Virus record (IMG/VR): IMGVR_UViG_3300044837_000085
Location: 40,615-104,614 of that record
Length of the DNA: 64,000 nucleotides
Direction: 5' to 3' (one strand)
DNA from: a virus
Both the position numbers and the translations under genes were made by a program. Shown piece after piece: positions 27,817-37,083 of this stretch. Position 1 is the first letter of the stretch, and every line of letters begins with the position of its first letter. The notes under the pieces were generated by a model that had not been told where the DNA came from, ran no database searches, and saw only the letters and a program-made list of their open reading frames with translations.

Positions 27817-29895
27817 TTACGGAACACCGACAGCGGTCATGTAGGCGCGAAGGCGATTGTAGAAATTAGAAACATCCGTGGCGGACAAACTGGCCCCCAT
27901 ACTCGCTGCTGCGATCTGGTGTGCAGATGGCGTGGTCGTGCCAGCGAATAAGTGACGCATGGCGCAGATCGGAAAACTATAGTTTTGGACGGGGGATGAA
28001 GTCGCTGACGTGTTGGTCAGTACGTTACTGCCGTTTTTGTAGCCATCAACTCGGCTGCTGCTGCTGCGATTGGCCAGATAAAAACCGGCAGTGGTTGTGT
28101 TAGCAACACCGCTGATCGCGGAACCGTTGATCCTGTAGTATGTATTACCGTCACCATAGAGCGGGTGTATTTCTGTCTCCCCTGCAAACGAGTCCACACC
28201 CATTGGACCGTCAGCGGTGCCGCCAACGTTAGTCACGCCCCACAGCGCGATGTGTGCTGAATCCTGCACGTACTTAGGAGAGCTGGCGGTGAAGGGGTTG
28301 AAGCCGCTATCGATGTAGCCGCCGGGACCCCCGGTCATCCCCCTGTCGGTAACAAAATGTGCGCCAACCGATGTGCCATTGTAACTAGATGCTGACACCA
28401 GATTAAGGACCGCAGCAGTACTGTTCTGCGTTGCAAAGACGTAAAGAAAATCGAACTTGCTAAAAATTCCATCGGATACGAGTCCGCATATCAGTTCGAT
28501 GTACGCGTTGGTATGTGTCGCATCCAGGCCAGGAGCACGAGCCAGGAAGGATGTGGCTTCAGAGCAGCCAACCAAGGCTGTCCCGAGCGAGCACCTGAGA
28601 ATTGCCCGCCCTACGAACTCAACGACGTTGTTAACGCCGCGGGTGGTCTCGACTATCTTGAAAATCTCGCTGCCAAAATCTCCCCCAGGATGGATCGAGG
28701 CCAAAGCGCCCGGCTCTATCTCAAGCCCATACGCCATCGCGGTGCCGGTTATGGTCTTACGGGCGTTTTCCTCATGATATTTTGTAAAGGTTACAACTGC
28801 CGTCCGCGTGAACGCATCCATAATTGCGGGCAGATACGCTGTGTCCTTTCCAACACTTGTTGTCACTGCAACGGGGTCGCGAGGGCGCTGCGCTACAGAG
28901 GGAACGATGGTGTAGTCGGCCCCGTTATCGATGGTGGAAAGTTCGAGGTCTTTCGCGATCGTGTCGGGACCAGCCCTCGTAACGACGACTTGGCCCATCA
29001 GTCTCGTTGTATCAAGAACGATGTCCGCCGCTACAACCGCGCCGCGATCAACGACTCTCAGCTTGTCGGTTTGGAGAATGTCCCAATTTGGATAGAAGCG
29101 ACCGAACTGCTGGATGGTTTGCAGGAATTGTGAGTCCTGCGCGAAGATAAGACCGCCGTTTGGAAGACCGTCAGTTATTCCCAATGTTTCAAATGCGGCG
29201 AGGTTGACCCACGGTGACGCTGCCAGTCGCTCAAAGGCTTCACCGTAGTTGGCATCCTCCCCGCTCGTATCGCTAAGGAGAAGTGCGATGTACGGTATTT
29301 TGCCAAACTTGGTATTTGCGATCGGCAGATTCTCCACTGCCAGCAATATCTGCGGACGATAGGCATTTGCCTGCGCGCCAAAGTGCGAAGTCTCCAGCGC
29401 GTCAGCGGCCTGTGTTAGTTTTCCGTCATAGAAACGGCAGGTAAATGGCTCCGTGGTGAATCCCGCCGAAGAGGGCGTTCCTGCACCCGTCAGACTCCCG
29501 GTCCAGACTACTTCGGAGTCAAGCGCGATCTCTTCCAGAATGCGCGTGCCGCCTGGATCAGCGGGAACACCCGCAGATACGATGAATGAAGCGGTTCCGT
29601 TATTGAACCATGGGCCAGCGATAATTTCGCAGCCTATGCGGCCACGGCCGAACACAGAGAGCGGTATCGTGTGTCCGTACAGTGAGTATGAAGTCTCGAC
29701 CGGATTGACTCCGGTAACTGTGGCGACGGCAGCGGCGGTTGGTGCCTGCGTCACCGTCTGCTGTGCTGCTACCCAACCCCAACTTGTTATGTTGCCGAGG
29801 GCATCATGAAAAATCGTAAAATTCTGAAGCTGGCCGTCCAGAATGCGCGTTTGGCCGCTTGGTCCATAATACGCAGTGCCGGGACCGGATGCCAC
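27817..29895 (-). CDS. Tail-tip/central-tail protein with LamG-like C-terminus, 692 aa
   Basis: GTG 29895, immediately after the BR0599 gene. Residues about 1-450 are a tail-tip scaffold of the GTA/rhizobial-phage kind (YGPSGQTRILDGQ, YSLYGHTIPLSVFGRGRIGCE, AYRPQILLAVENLP, then ITGTAMAYGLEIEPG). From about residue 465 a LamG-like domain (FLARAPGLDATHTNAY) is fused to it and duplicates the 26104 protein. Probably the host-contacting tail component with receptor-binding activity. The fusion is visible; receptor binding is inferred. Confidence 0.75.
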   Translation of the reverse strand: MASGPGTAYYGPSGQTRILDGQLQNFTIFHDALGNITSWGWVAAQQTVTQAPTAAAVATVTGVNPVETSYSLYGHTIPLSVFGRGRIGCEIIAGPWFNNGTASFIVSAGVPADPGGTRILEEIALDSEVVWTGSLTGAGTPSSAGFTTEPFTCRFYDGKLTQAADALETSHFGAQANAYRPQILLAVENLPIANTKFGKIPYIALLLSDTSGEDANYGEAFERLAASPWVNLAAFETLGITDGLPNGGLIFAQDSQFLQTIQQFGRFYPNWDILQTDKLRVVDRGAVVAADIVLDTTRLMGQVVVTRAGPDTIAKDLELSTIDNGADYTIVPSVAQRPRDPVAVTTSVGKDTAYLPAIMDAFTRTAVVTFTKYHEENARKTITGTAMAYGLEIEPGALASIHPGGDFGSEIFKIVETTRGVNNVVEFVGRAILRCSLGTALVGCSEATSFLARAPGLDATHTNAYIELICGLVSDGIFSKFDFLYVFATQNSTAAVLNLVSASSYNGTSVGAHFVTDRGMTGGPGGYIDSGFNPFTASSPKYVQDSAHIALWGVTNVGGTADGPMGVDSFAGETEIHPLYGDGNTYYRINGSAISGVANTTTAGFYLANRSSSSRVDGYKNGSNVLTNTSATSSPVQNYSFPICAMRHLFAGTTTPSAHQIAAASMGASLSATDVSNFYNRLRAYMTAVGVP

Positions 29896-29896
29896 T

Positions 29897-30727
29897 TTAG
29901 ACCTGCTGCGCCGCAGCGGCAGTGCCGAGAAAATGGTTCTCAGCCTGCATGTTTATCCAGTTCGAAAACTTTCCGCAGCCGCCCACCCCATCTGTCTTAT
30001 CGCAGCCCGGATAGACCGTCAGAACTTGAGCGATCGCCAGAAGGCGATCGATCGGAAGATATGTCGTGAATGTCTGTGTTGACTGGACCCAACCAGCGAT
30101 CTCACGCGCGACGCCATCCGCAGTAACGAATACTCCCTGATTGTAATGTCCGTCCGCCTGCGCAACGCCGCTTACCGTGAACGAAAAGGCAGTAGGAATC
30201 GTTGCTATCGTGACAGACGCGACATACGAAACCTTGTTCACCTGACACAGGGCGGAAAACAAATCCGTCCGGCACATCGGGGAGCGCGTCTGCGTCATCA
30301 AAATTTTTGACGATGCAGACGACCCCTTCACATTAAATGATACTTGATGCTCAATAGGATTGTATGAAATGTCAGAAATAGCGCCCGTGAACTCTAATCC
30401 CTTTCGACTCAGATTTAGCCTATCGACCTTGTAGATTTGAACAGTCGCGCCGTCGAAAAGACCTACGTCCAAATCTTGGCTATCGAATGTATATCCGTCT
30501 CCATGCACGGCAACAATCTGGCATGACGGCACTTCGCCGTTTGAGGTTTCCTTGACCGCGCTGATCTGTAAACCGGGAATAACCGCGAACGTGTCTGGTG
30601 AGACCACGATTGCAGTATCCGACTCTGCAAAGCGAATAACGACCCCATCCACGCGCGTGATGACGCCGACGCGAGCGGGAAAGCCGACGACTGCATCGGT
30701 GATGGCAAGCGGCGAAAAGTCTTTCAC
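29897..30727 (-). CDS. DUF2163/BR0599-type tail protein, 276 aa
   Basis: The N-terminal half has the DUF2163 beta-rich pattern (ITDAVVGFPARVGVITRV). The C-terminal half has the BR0599-type end GCDKTDGVGGCGKFSNWINM, with a conserved Cys/Asn pattern. Such proteins sit between DUF2460 and the tail-tip protein in gene-transfer agents and related siphophages, building the distal tail. Overlaps DUF2460 by 4 bases. Confidence 0.85.
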   Translation of the reverse strand: MKDFSPLAITDAVVGFPARVGVITRVDGVVIRFAESDTAIVVSPDTFAVIPGLQISAVKETSNGEVPSCQIVAVHGDGYTFDSQDLDVGLFDGATVQIYKVDRLNLSRKGLEFTGAISDISYNPIEHQVSFNVKGSSASSKILMTQTRSPMCRTDLFSALCQVNKVSYVASVTIATIPTAFSFTVSGVAQADGHYNQGVFVTADGVAREIAGWVQSTQTFTTYLPIDRLLAIAQVLTVYPGCDKTDGVGGCGKFSNWINMQAENHFLGTAAAAQQV

Positions 30728-31347
30728 GATTCGCCAATGACTTCTTTGATTGGTATTGAGCGAATGCCCGCGAGATTACCCGCGTTCATGATAACGGGAA
30801 GACTCGGAGTATCAAATCTAACCGGGATATCGAATGTGCCATCCCACGTCAGATCCCCTGTGGGCGCGGATGTGAATGTCACAACGCCGGAAGAAATCGT
30901 GAATGCGACCGTTGGCGTTCCACCAACTTTGATGATGGGTGTCCCGACTGGAAGCGTTATATCTCTGACATAAAAAAACGAGCCGGGAATCCCGAGCAAT
31001 ATTTCACTCGGATCGTAGGTCATCGTGAGTTGGAATTGGGTCTCTACGCCCGCTCCGGTTCCAAACAATTCGTCTTCCGCCGTGCAATCATAATGGCAGC
31101 GGAATCTCCACGGATAAAGCGTGCCGCGGTGTGCCAGAAACATTGAGTAGATTGCGCGAAAATCTCCCAACGGATCGTCGGAGTCTTGCAGTCCCAGAGA
31201 CAGGTCGCCGACGCCTCGGCATTTTGTCCAGCGCGCGAAACGCTGCTCGGTTCCTGCAATGGATACTTGTTCGACGTTATCCCAACTCGGTCCGAAGCCT
31301 GAACCGCTTTCGATATTGTCAGGAAGACGATAACCCTGGATGGTCAT
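30724..31347 (-). CDS. DUF2460 distal-tail protein, 207 aa
   Basis: Characteristic motifs TEQRFARWTKCRGVGDLSLG and DFRAIYSMFLAHRGTLYPWRFR (in two parts) identify the DUF2460 family, called distal-tail/hub proteins in rhizobial phages and GTAs. Length about 207 is normal. It lies just after the tape measure, as expected. Confidence 0.9.
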   Translation of the reverse strand: MTIQGYRLPDNIESGSGFGPSWDNVEQVSIAGTEQRFARWTKCRGVGDLSLGLQDSDDPLGDFRAIYSMFLAHRGTLYPWRFRCHYDCTAEDELFGTGAGVETQFQLTMTYDPSEILLGIPGSFFYVRDITLPVGTPIIKVGGTPTVAFTISSGVVTFTSAPTGDLTWDGTFDIPVRFDTPSLPVIMNAGNLAGIRSIPIKEVIGES

Positions 31348-34300
31348 TAGCCGACAGCCCTTAACTGCCGCGCCGCTGTTTGTGCAGCCTGGTACCCGGT
31401 TCTTCCGAACTCATCCTTCGCGTTGCCGCTCATCATGAACGACTGGTTTATATTGACGACCTGTGTCTTTGAATCGCCTCCTCCTCCTCCTCCTCCCATA
31501 CCTCTCTTGGAGAACTGAGGATCGACATATAAAATATTTTCACCTGAAGCCACCGGGAACGTTGCCATCATGTTGTCATTGACGCTTGGTGGGCCGGGCA
31601 CCGGGAAGCCGCCCAACGCCATACCCTGCGAGCGGAAACCAATGTGCGATGTCCGTGGGTCTTGCGTGTAGTACGGAGACAAAGCATCCGTATTTGCGCT
31701 GGTTGCGCTCGTGTTGGCCCCGGTTGCGGTTGCGAGTGACTGAATCTCAGATGTGAGCGATGAAATCGCCTGAAGACTTTCAACCGTCTGCGGTTGGGTC
31801 TGAAGCCACGCCATAAACTGCTGATCGTTCGTTATCTTCGCGGCGTTGTCGGTGGTTTGCGAATTCAATATAGAATAGAGAGTCCCGGCCGAGCTTATGT
31901 CTCCCAGGCTCTTTGCGGTCGCTATGCCCGCGCTGACCCCACCACCAGCTATAGAACTGTCAATTAGCTGGGAGTTCGGCGTAGGCGGCGCGATTGGCAA
32001 ATTATATCCGAAGGGCGCAAGCGCCAGGGCCTCGCCTGGAGAGATGCCGCCCTTGGTGGCAATCTCTCGTCGCAGCATTATACTTGTACTTGGGTCAACG
32101 TTGTCGGACGTATATTGCTTGCCCGGAGTAGTGGCGAATGGATCAAAGCTACCAAGCCCTGACGCCTTACCCGCCGCGACCTGTTGCGAGTTATATGAAG
32201 CGGTGGACTGATCGATTTGATTCTGAGTCTGCAATACCTGGAGCAGGCTGGCCTGGAGCGTATTCGCCGCAATAATGTTGGCCTGCATCGCAGTCGCGCC
32301 GTTCTGGATCGCGTCACGGTAGGCAATGGAGGATGCGACGACGCCCTCCATACCCGTTCCCTGCGCCTGTATCTTGTCGAGATTGTCCTGTGAGGACTGG
32401 ACAAGCTTTTGGGCGCTCGCAACAGCTTTTGCTTTAGAGTCGGCGTACTGAGCAGCGGCAGCCGCCCCCGCCGTTTCCGCCGAGACGCCATCGTGGATTA
32501 GCTGGTTATAGGTGGCCTCATACTGCGCCTTCATCTGTGTCGCAGTTGTCCAGGCTTGAGACACGGCTAGATTGTTTTGTAGAGACCATGTCTGAGCCTG
32601 CGCGGCGGAATTAGCTGCGGCTTGCGCTGCAGCCAGATTGGCGGCGGACAGGAACGCGGCCTCGGTCGACGTCTTCCCGCGGTCCATTGCATTGGCGTAA
32701 TCGGCGGCTTCTTGCGCTGCCATCCTAGCTGCACCGCCGACCGCCTGAATAACCGGAAGTTGGTTTCGTGACGCCTGCAAGGAGAGCGCTGTTGATTGTC
32801 CGACCTCGCCCCACGACTTGCTGATCTCGGCAACAGCCTGATTGTAGCGCTTAGATTCGCTTTCGGCCTCTTGGGTTTTGGCGATCAGATTCTGTTGGGC
32901 CGTAATCGCGGCGTCATTATTCGGACCACCTGCCCCTGCATCCCTAGCGGCCTTGAGTTGATTAAGCCTGATCTCCATTTGCTTGAGCTGTTCAATCTCT
33001 GGGATCAGGGCATTAGTACCTAACCTGGCCTTCTCAGCGATGTCATCGAATACAGCCGAAACTTTCCCATCAACAACCTTCTGTTGCCGGGCATACAGGT
33101 CTTCGTATTTTCTGCTTAAATCCTCCACGCCCTTTGAGACTTCGGCCGGGGCCTCCAACCCTGCCTCGGCCCATTTAGTCGCTGTCTCTATGGCCGCATC
33201 CAGTTTATTTTTTACATTATCCAGTGAGGTTTCGAGTCCGGTCGGTTTTTGCGTTGTGCCCATAACATTCGCCAAGCCGCGCCATGCGCTTTCAGCAGCC
33301 CCCATATGTTGTGCGGAGGCTTTGAATTTTTCATTCATCCCATCAACAATGGCGTTCATTGCCGATGTCTTGTCTCCGACCGCGACGAAGCTTTCGACTA
33401 GGTCTCTGGTTCCCTGATTCACCGGCCCAAAGACCTTACCCAACTCATCCATCGCTTTTATGGGATCTTGACCGAAACCGACGAACGCCTTGATGGCGGC
33501 ATCCACACTCGTTTTGCTCTGGTTGGCAAACCCAACCACGGCATCGCTCATGTTGTGCAACTTGCTGATAACGATGTCGCCGGTTTGAGTCATATCTTCC
33601 GCGAGAGTCCTCGATTCTTTTTGTGAAAGGCCGGCGCCCGTAAACACCGAAGGAGTGTTCTTAGCCACGAATGTATTGATGTCACTGGTTGTCGTGCCTG
33701 TCCTTGCACCCGCGCCGCTGAGAGCCAGATTCGACGACACGTTCAGTCTATCCATCTGCACCGCAGCGGCGACAGCAGCAGCCCCAAGAGCGACAGTGGC
33801 GGCTATTGCGACATTTGTCGGCGTCACATACTTCATAAGAGACGTGCCAGCGCCGCTGAACGCATAGGACAGGTTTCCGGTCTCCATCGCTATCGTGCGC
33901 GTGAGCGGAATACCGGCCATGTAGGCGTCGAACATATGCCGAATGGCGGCTGTAAAAGCCATCGACTGGGTCGAGCCTAGCGCGGAAGCGAGCCCGAACC
34001 CTTCGGTGGCCCCAGCCGCTGACTTGGCAGCGTTTTGAAACTCGCTGAGTTGATTTCCCAAAAGCTTTTGCGCAGCAGCGTATTCAACCGTCGTCATCGC
34101 GCCGGACTTCAATGCAGCGCTATACGTGGCTGACTGAGCACCTAGTTTGCCCTGCTCGACCTCCAATGGATTCATCGACGCGCGCAGTTTGTTGATCGCG
34201 TCTTCCTGCGCTAGGATTGTTTGCTTGAAGACGTCGGCCGATTGCGTCGCGGACTTTGGTGCAGACCCGATATTGAAGCTACTGTTAAGATCGTCCTGAA

Positions 34301-35117
34301 AGTTCTTCCCGATCTGTATAGCTTTTTGCTGAGCGATTGTATCAAGACGATCCAGTTCGGCGCTGAACACGCTCGCAGAATCTCTTGCAGATTTGCCGAC
34401 GCCTGCAATCAGACTGCCATCCAGACTGTCCTGGAAATTCTTTCCCACCTGCACGGCTCGCTGCTGCGAGATAGTATCCAGTCGATCAAGTTCAGCAGAA
34501 AACACGCCAGCGGAATCTCTTGCAGACTTAGCCGTACCCGCAATCATGCCGGCGTCGAGAGACTCGCCGAACTGTTTACCGATTTGGGCGGCCTTTTGGT
34601 CAGCGATATCCATCATCGCAGCGAACTGAGCGGCGTATTGATTTGTATCCACCTTGCTCTGCGACGATCCGGTGATCTGGTTAAGGCTGATAGATGTCCC
34701 GCCTATCGATCCCGTAGTCGCCGACGCATTCGTCATCATATTGGATTGCTGACGGCGGAGTGATTCCGCAGCAACTGCCGCAGCCTCGAGTTTCGCCCGA
34801 TAAACGTCCAGACCCTGACCTGCCTTGTCCAGCATGGATGAGTTCTGGTCCAGCGCCCTGCCGAAGGTGGCGTAGTTCTTTTCCAGCGTCTCAAACGCGC
34901 GCGAGGCGGGATCAATCGCACGAGCCATCGCATTAAAGGCAGCCGCAACAGAAGTCTGCCGACGCGCTGATGATTCGGTCGCGTTGCCGAGATTAGTCGC
35001 CGATGCCGCTAGCACATCAAGCGCTGATGCGGTTGCCTTTGCGTCAGCACGAACCGCGTCTCCGCCCTCGGCGACTTGCCTTATCGTCTGCGTCGCGATG
35101 AGATCTCGTTCATTCAT
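31347..35117 (-). CDS. Tape measure protein, 1,256 aa
   Basis: A long, Ala/Gln/Ser-rich helical protein with coiled coils. It has a hydrophobic segment near residues 430-465 and a Gly-rich C-terminus before MSGNAKDEFGRTGYQ. Three related repeats of about 54 residues occur at about residues 170-300 (QRAVQVGKNFQDSLDG is typical), suggesting internal duplication. Length sets tail length; a 1,256-aa protein would imply a tail of very roughly 190 nm by the usual 1.5 Angstrom per residue rule. Start ATG 35117 overlaps the upstream chaperone. Confidence 0.9.
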   Translation of the reverse strand: MNERDLIATQTIRQVAEGGDAVRADAKATASALDVLAASATNLGNATESSARRQTSVAAAFNAMARAIDPASRAFETLEKNYATFGRALDQNSSMLDKAGQGLDVYRAKLEAAAVAAESLRRQQSNMMTNASATTGSIGGTSISLNQITGSSQSKVDTNQYAAQFAAMMDIADQKAAQIGKQFGESLDAGMIAGTAKSARDSAGVFSAELDRLDTISQQRAVQVGKNFQDSLDGSLIAGVGKSARDSASVFSAELDRLDTIAQQKAIQIGKNFQDDLNSSFNIGSAPKSATQSADVFKQTILAQEDAINKLRASMNPLEVEQGKLGAQSATYSAALKSGAMTTVEYAAAQKLLGNQLSEFQNAAKSAAGATEGFGLASALGSTQSMAFTAAIRHMFDAYMAGIPLTRTIAMETGNLSYAFSGAGTSLMKYVTPTNVAIAATVALGAAAVAAAVQMDRLNVSSNLALSGAGARTGTTTSDINTFVAKNTPSVFTGAGLSQKESRTLAEDMTQTGDIVISKLHNMSDAVVGFANQSKTSVDAAIKAFVGFGQDPIKAMDELGKVFGPVNQGTRDLVESFVAVGDKTSAMNAIVDGMNEKFKASAQHMGAAESAWRGLANVMGTTQKPTGLETSLDNVKNKLDAAIETATKWAEAGLEAPAEVSKGVEDLSRKYEDLYARQQKVVDGKVSAVFDDIAEKARLGTNALIPEIEQLKQMEIRLNQLKAARDAGAGGPNNDAAITAQQNLIAKTQEAESESKRYNQAVAEISKSWGEVGQSTALSLQASRNQLPVIQAVGGAARMAAQEAADYANAMDRGKTSTEAAFLSAANLAAAQAAANSAAQAQTWSLQNNLAVSQAWTTATQMKAQYEATYNQLIHDGVSAETAGAAAAAQYADSKAKAVASAQKLVQSSQDNLDKIQAQGTGMEGVVASSIAYRDAIQNGATAMQANIIAANTLQASLLQVLQTQNQIDQSTASYNSQQVAAGKASGLGSFDPFATTPGKQYTSDNVDPSTSIMLRREIATKGGISPGEALALAPFGYNLPIAPPTPNSQLIDSSIAGGGVSAGIATAKSLGDISSAGTLYSILNSQTTDNAAKITNDQQFMAWLQTQPQTVESLQAISSLTSEIQSLATATGANTSATSANTDALSPYYTQDPRTSHIGFRSQGMALGGFPVPGPPSVNDNMMATFPVASGENILYVDPQFSKRGMGGGGGGGDSKTQVVNINQSFMMSGNAKDEFGRTGYQAAQTAARQLRAVG

Positions 35118-35978
35118 GTCTTGGGAATCTCACACGCTTATTGATTGGCTGTTGTTTTCGATTTTTAGCGAGACCAGAAACGATCCGCTTCACGCCTTGG
35201 GTGTCTCCGGCCGCAGCCTGATCTGCCATCTCTTGATTGGCCGCGAGAGCTGATCTGGACTTGTTCTCGACGCGACGCATTACAGCAATGAACAAGTCGA
35301 CTTCCTCGCCGACGAGACCAAGATCATCTTCCGCATAGGACTTGATTTTAGAACGGGGAATCACGCCGTAACTCACGCTTGCCATGGTTGCGATGACCGG
35401 GCGCTCGGTCACGAGTTCATTCCATGCACTGAGATAATAAAGGGTGGTGTCATCGATATCCGGGCGATTGTAGTAAGCTTCCGGGATGTCGGTATCGCCT
35501 CTGACGTAGCGGCGATTCCAGGCTTCAAGATGAATGCCGTACTTGCCGTACCACCCTTGCGCCGCAGTCAGTTTCCCACGATTTCCTCGATCTTATCTTC
35601 GATGCCCTGCGCGACTCTTTCACAAGCAGTCTGCACTCCGGCCCGGAACCTCTCTCCCTCCAAATATTTAGCTGCGGTTTTCTTGTCGTATGGGACTGGG
35701 CCATTATCGTCCTCAATATTTTCCCAATCCAGCAATCCGGTGTTGAGCAAGATAGCTGCCGAAACGCGCACAGCTTCATCCTGATCTAGTTGCCCGTTTA
35801 CTTTCTTCTTACGAGGCACAGCATTTATCAATCGCTGTGCCATGCGGCTCCAATCCTTATTATTGGCTCCACGAACCTTCAGCCGGATATTGCCCATTTC
35901 AGGCAAGTCGCCAACCCAAGCCCCAACCTCTACCAAATTTTTCTGCTCTTCAGTCAGTTCCAGACTTTCGATCTTCAT
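35110..35978 (-). CDS. Tail assembly chaperone GT fusion, made by -1 frameshift, 289 aa
   Basis: The short chaperone (35568-35978) ends just after the heptamer GGGAAAC (minus strand). A -1 shift there enters an open frame starting GKLTAAQGWYGKYGI, which runs to 35110 without a stop and has a charged helical C-terminus ending KRVRFPRHE. A GTG at 35412 could give only the last 100 residues but lacks good coupling. The layout matches the lambda G/GT system, where the fusion helps tail-tube proteins assemble on the tape measure. Confidence 0.75.
35568..35978 (-). CDS. Tail assembly chaperone (G-like), 136 aa
   Basis: Begins MKIESLELTEEQKNLVEVG and ends IEDKIEEIVGN, with TGA at 35568. Small helical protein between tail tube and tape measure, the usual place. 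The last three codons carry the slippery heptamer used for the longer GT form. Stop lies 450 bases upstream of the tape-measure start. Confidence 0.8.
   Translation of the reverse strand: MKIESLELTEEQKNLVEVGAWVGDLPEMGNIRLKVRGANNKDWSRMAQRLINAVPRKKKVNGQLDQDEAVRVSAAILLNTGLLDWENIEDDNGPVPYDKKTAAKYLEGERFRAGVQTACERVAQGIEDKIEEIVGN
35571..35577 (-). other. Slippery heptamer for -1 programmed frameshift
   Basis: Minus strand G-GGA-AAC, a canonical X-XXY-YYZ site, read as GTG GGA AAC TGA in the zero frame. Its location one codon before the stop and the open -1 frame after it indicate regulated frameshifting. Confidence 0.75.
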
Positions 35979-35991
35979 AAACGCTCCCTAG

Positions 35992-36029
35992 AAAAACAAA
36001 AATCCGGACGGCACGAATGCGCCGCCCGG
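35992..36029 (-). terminator. Intrinsic terminator behind the tail-tube gene
   Basis: Minus strand stem CCGGGCGGCGC (36029-36019), short loop, GTGCCGTCCGG (36014-36004) with G-T pairs, then ATTTTTGTTTTT. Placed inside the late operon; it may lower expression of chaperones and tape measure relative to the abundant tube protein. Confidence 0.75.
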
Positions 36030-36042
36030 TCTCAATTCAGAT

Positions 36043-36522
36043 TTACGTTGACGCCGGATCTTCGAGGACCGCCGAGTTGATCTCGACCGAGAAATTTTTT
36101 CTCACGATATTTTCGTTATTGCCGACGTTGAGACGCTTACCCATCACCAATCCTCGGAAATACTGGATCGTGTCGCTGTATCCAGCAGGACCGTCAGGCA
36201 GGATGACCTTGAACATATAGTTGACGTTCGTTGCCTCAGCGGCAACCAACGCAGCCTGACCCGTGTCGGTTGGATCGTGGCCACAAACGATGGCCAGCGT
36301 GCCGGCGTCTCGCGCACCTTTTGACTTACGAACGCGGCCGTCGCCAAGCGCTTCGAACGTGACCTTGTTCGCTTGGTCTCCGTACTCACCGACCGACTCC
36401 ACCAGACCGATTTCAACCCATCCAGACGTCGCCTCGAACTCAGCAATCGTATCGATGGAAGAAGTTGCAGCTGCTCCGATAAACACTCGTGTACCTGACG
36501 CCGTGACTACATCACCCGCCAT
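36043..36522 (-). CDS. Major tail tube protein, 159 aa
   Basis: MAGDVVTASGTRVFIGAAA, then ESVGEYGDQANKVTFEALGDGRVRKSKGARDAG shows (in parts) the beta-sandwich signature of siphophage tail tubes: GDQANKVTFEAL and GTLAIVCGHDPTDTG. Ends EINSAVLEDPAST. Normal length; the most abundant tail protein. Followed by a terminator. Confidence 0.85.
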   Translation of the reverse strand: MAGDVVTASGTRVFIGAAATSSIDTIAEFEATSGWVEIGLVESVGEYGDQANKVTFEALGDGRVRKSKGARDAGTLAIVCGHDPTDTGQAALVAAEATNVNYMFKVILPDGPAGYSDTIQYFRGLVMGKRLNVGNNENIVRKNFSVEINSAVLEDPAST

Positions 36523-36653
36523 GACCTATCTCCTTAATGTTGTGGGGGCGCTCATCCGAGACGCCAAGGACGCTGCAGCCCACGCAGCGATAGTGATTGT
36601 CCGACCGAGTGGGCTGCTCGGCAGGATTGGTGGATTTGAAATGTCTGGATTGC

Positions 36654-37082
36654 CTACGGGCTGTCGCCGCTCGGCGCGTTGAATTGGTATCTATAAGGGA
36701 CGATGACAGCGAGCTCGAAGTAGTTGCCGTCTTCGTTGTTGTCGTTGATGATCGGCGGAGACGGTTCGAAGATCTCGACGCCGCTGATGATCAATCTGTC
36801 GCCACGAAAGGCGTTCGCGATAGCGTCTGCTTTGGCCAGCGGTCCCGGAAGTCCTGAACTCACTTGCGCATTGTAGATGATGCGAGCAGCGCCTTCCTCG
36901 AAGCGCTTGGTCTTCAACATCGGTCGCGTGTTGTTTGCGACCGGATACTGAATAATGAGGAACGGCGAACCGTCGCTCGGTGCCGTCATCACCTCATTCG
37001 ATCCAAGGATAACGCCGTCCGCGATATTCCAATTGGCTTCTAGCCGTGTCCTGAACACAGCTTCGACCGCGGCTGATGGCAT
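36654..37082 (-). CDS. Tail terminator-like protein, 142 aa
   Basis: MPSAAVEAVFRTRLEANWN, then SPFLIIQYPVANNTRPM and a central helix. The placement directly before the tail tube and the short beta-alpha layout (DUF4128-like pattern) support a tail completion role that caps the tube. The 131 bases after it (36523-36653) show no convincing gene start. Confidence 0.65.
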   Translation of the reverse strand: MPSAAVEAVFRTRLEANWNIADGVILGSNEVMTAPSDGSPFLIIQYPVANNTRPMLKTKRFEEGAARIIYNAQVSSGLPGPLAKADAIANAFRGDRLIISGVEIFEPSPPIINDNNEDGNYFELAVIVPYRYQFNAPSGDSP

Positions 37083-37083
37083 T

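Noticed and set aside
36523-36653. Small Cys-containing frame on the minus strand between tail terminator and tube genes
   Set aside because: A protein-like stretch is visible (HYRCVGCSVLGVSDE), but no usable start codon exists in that frame.
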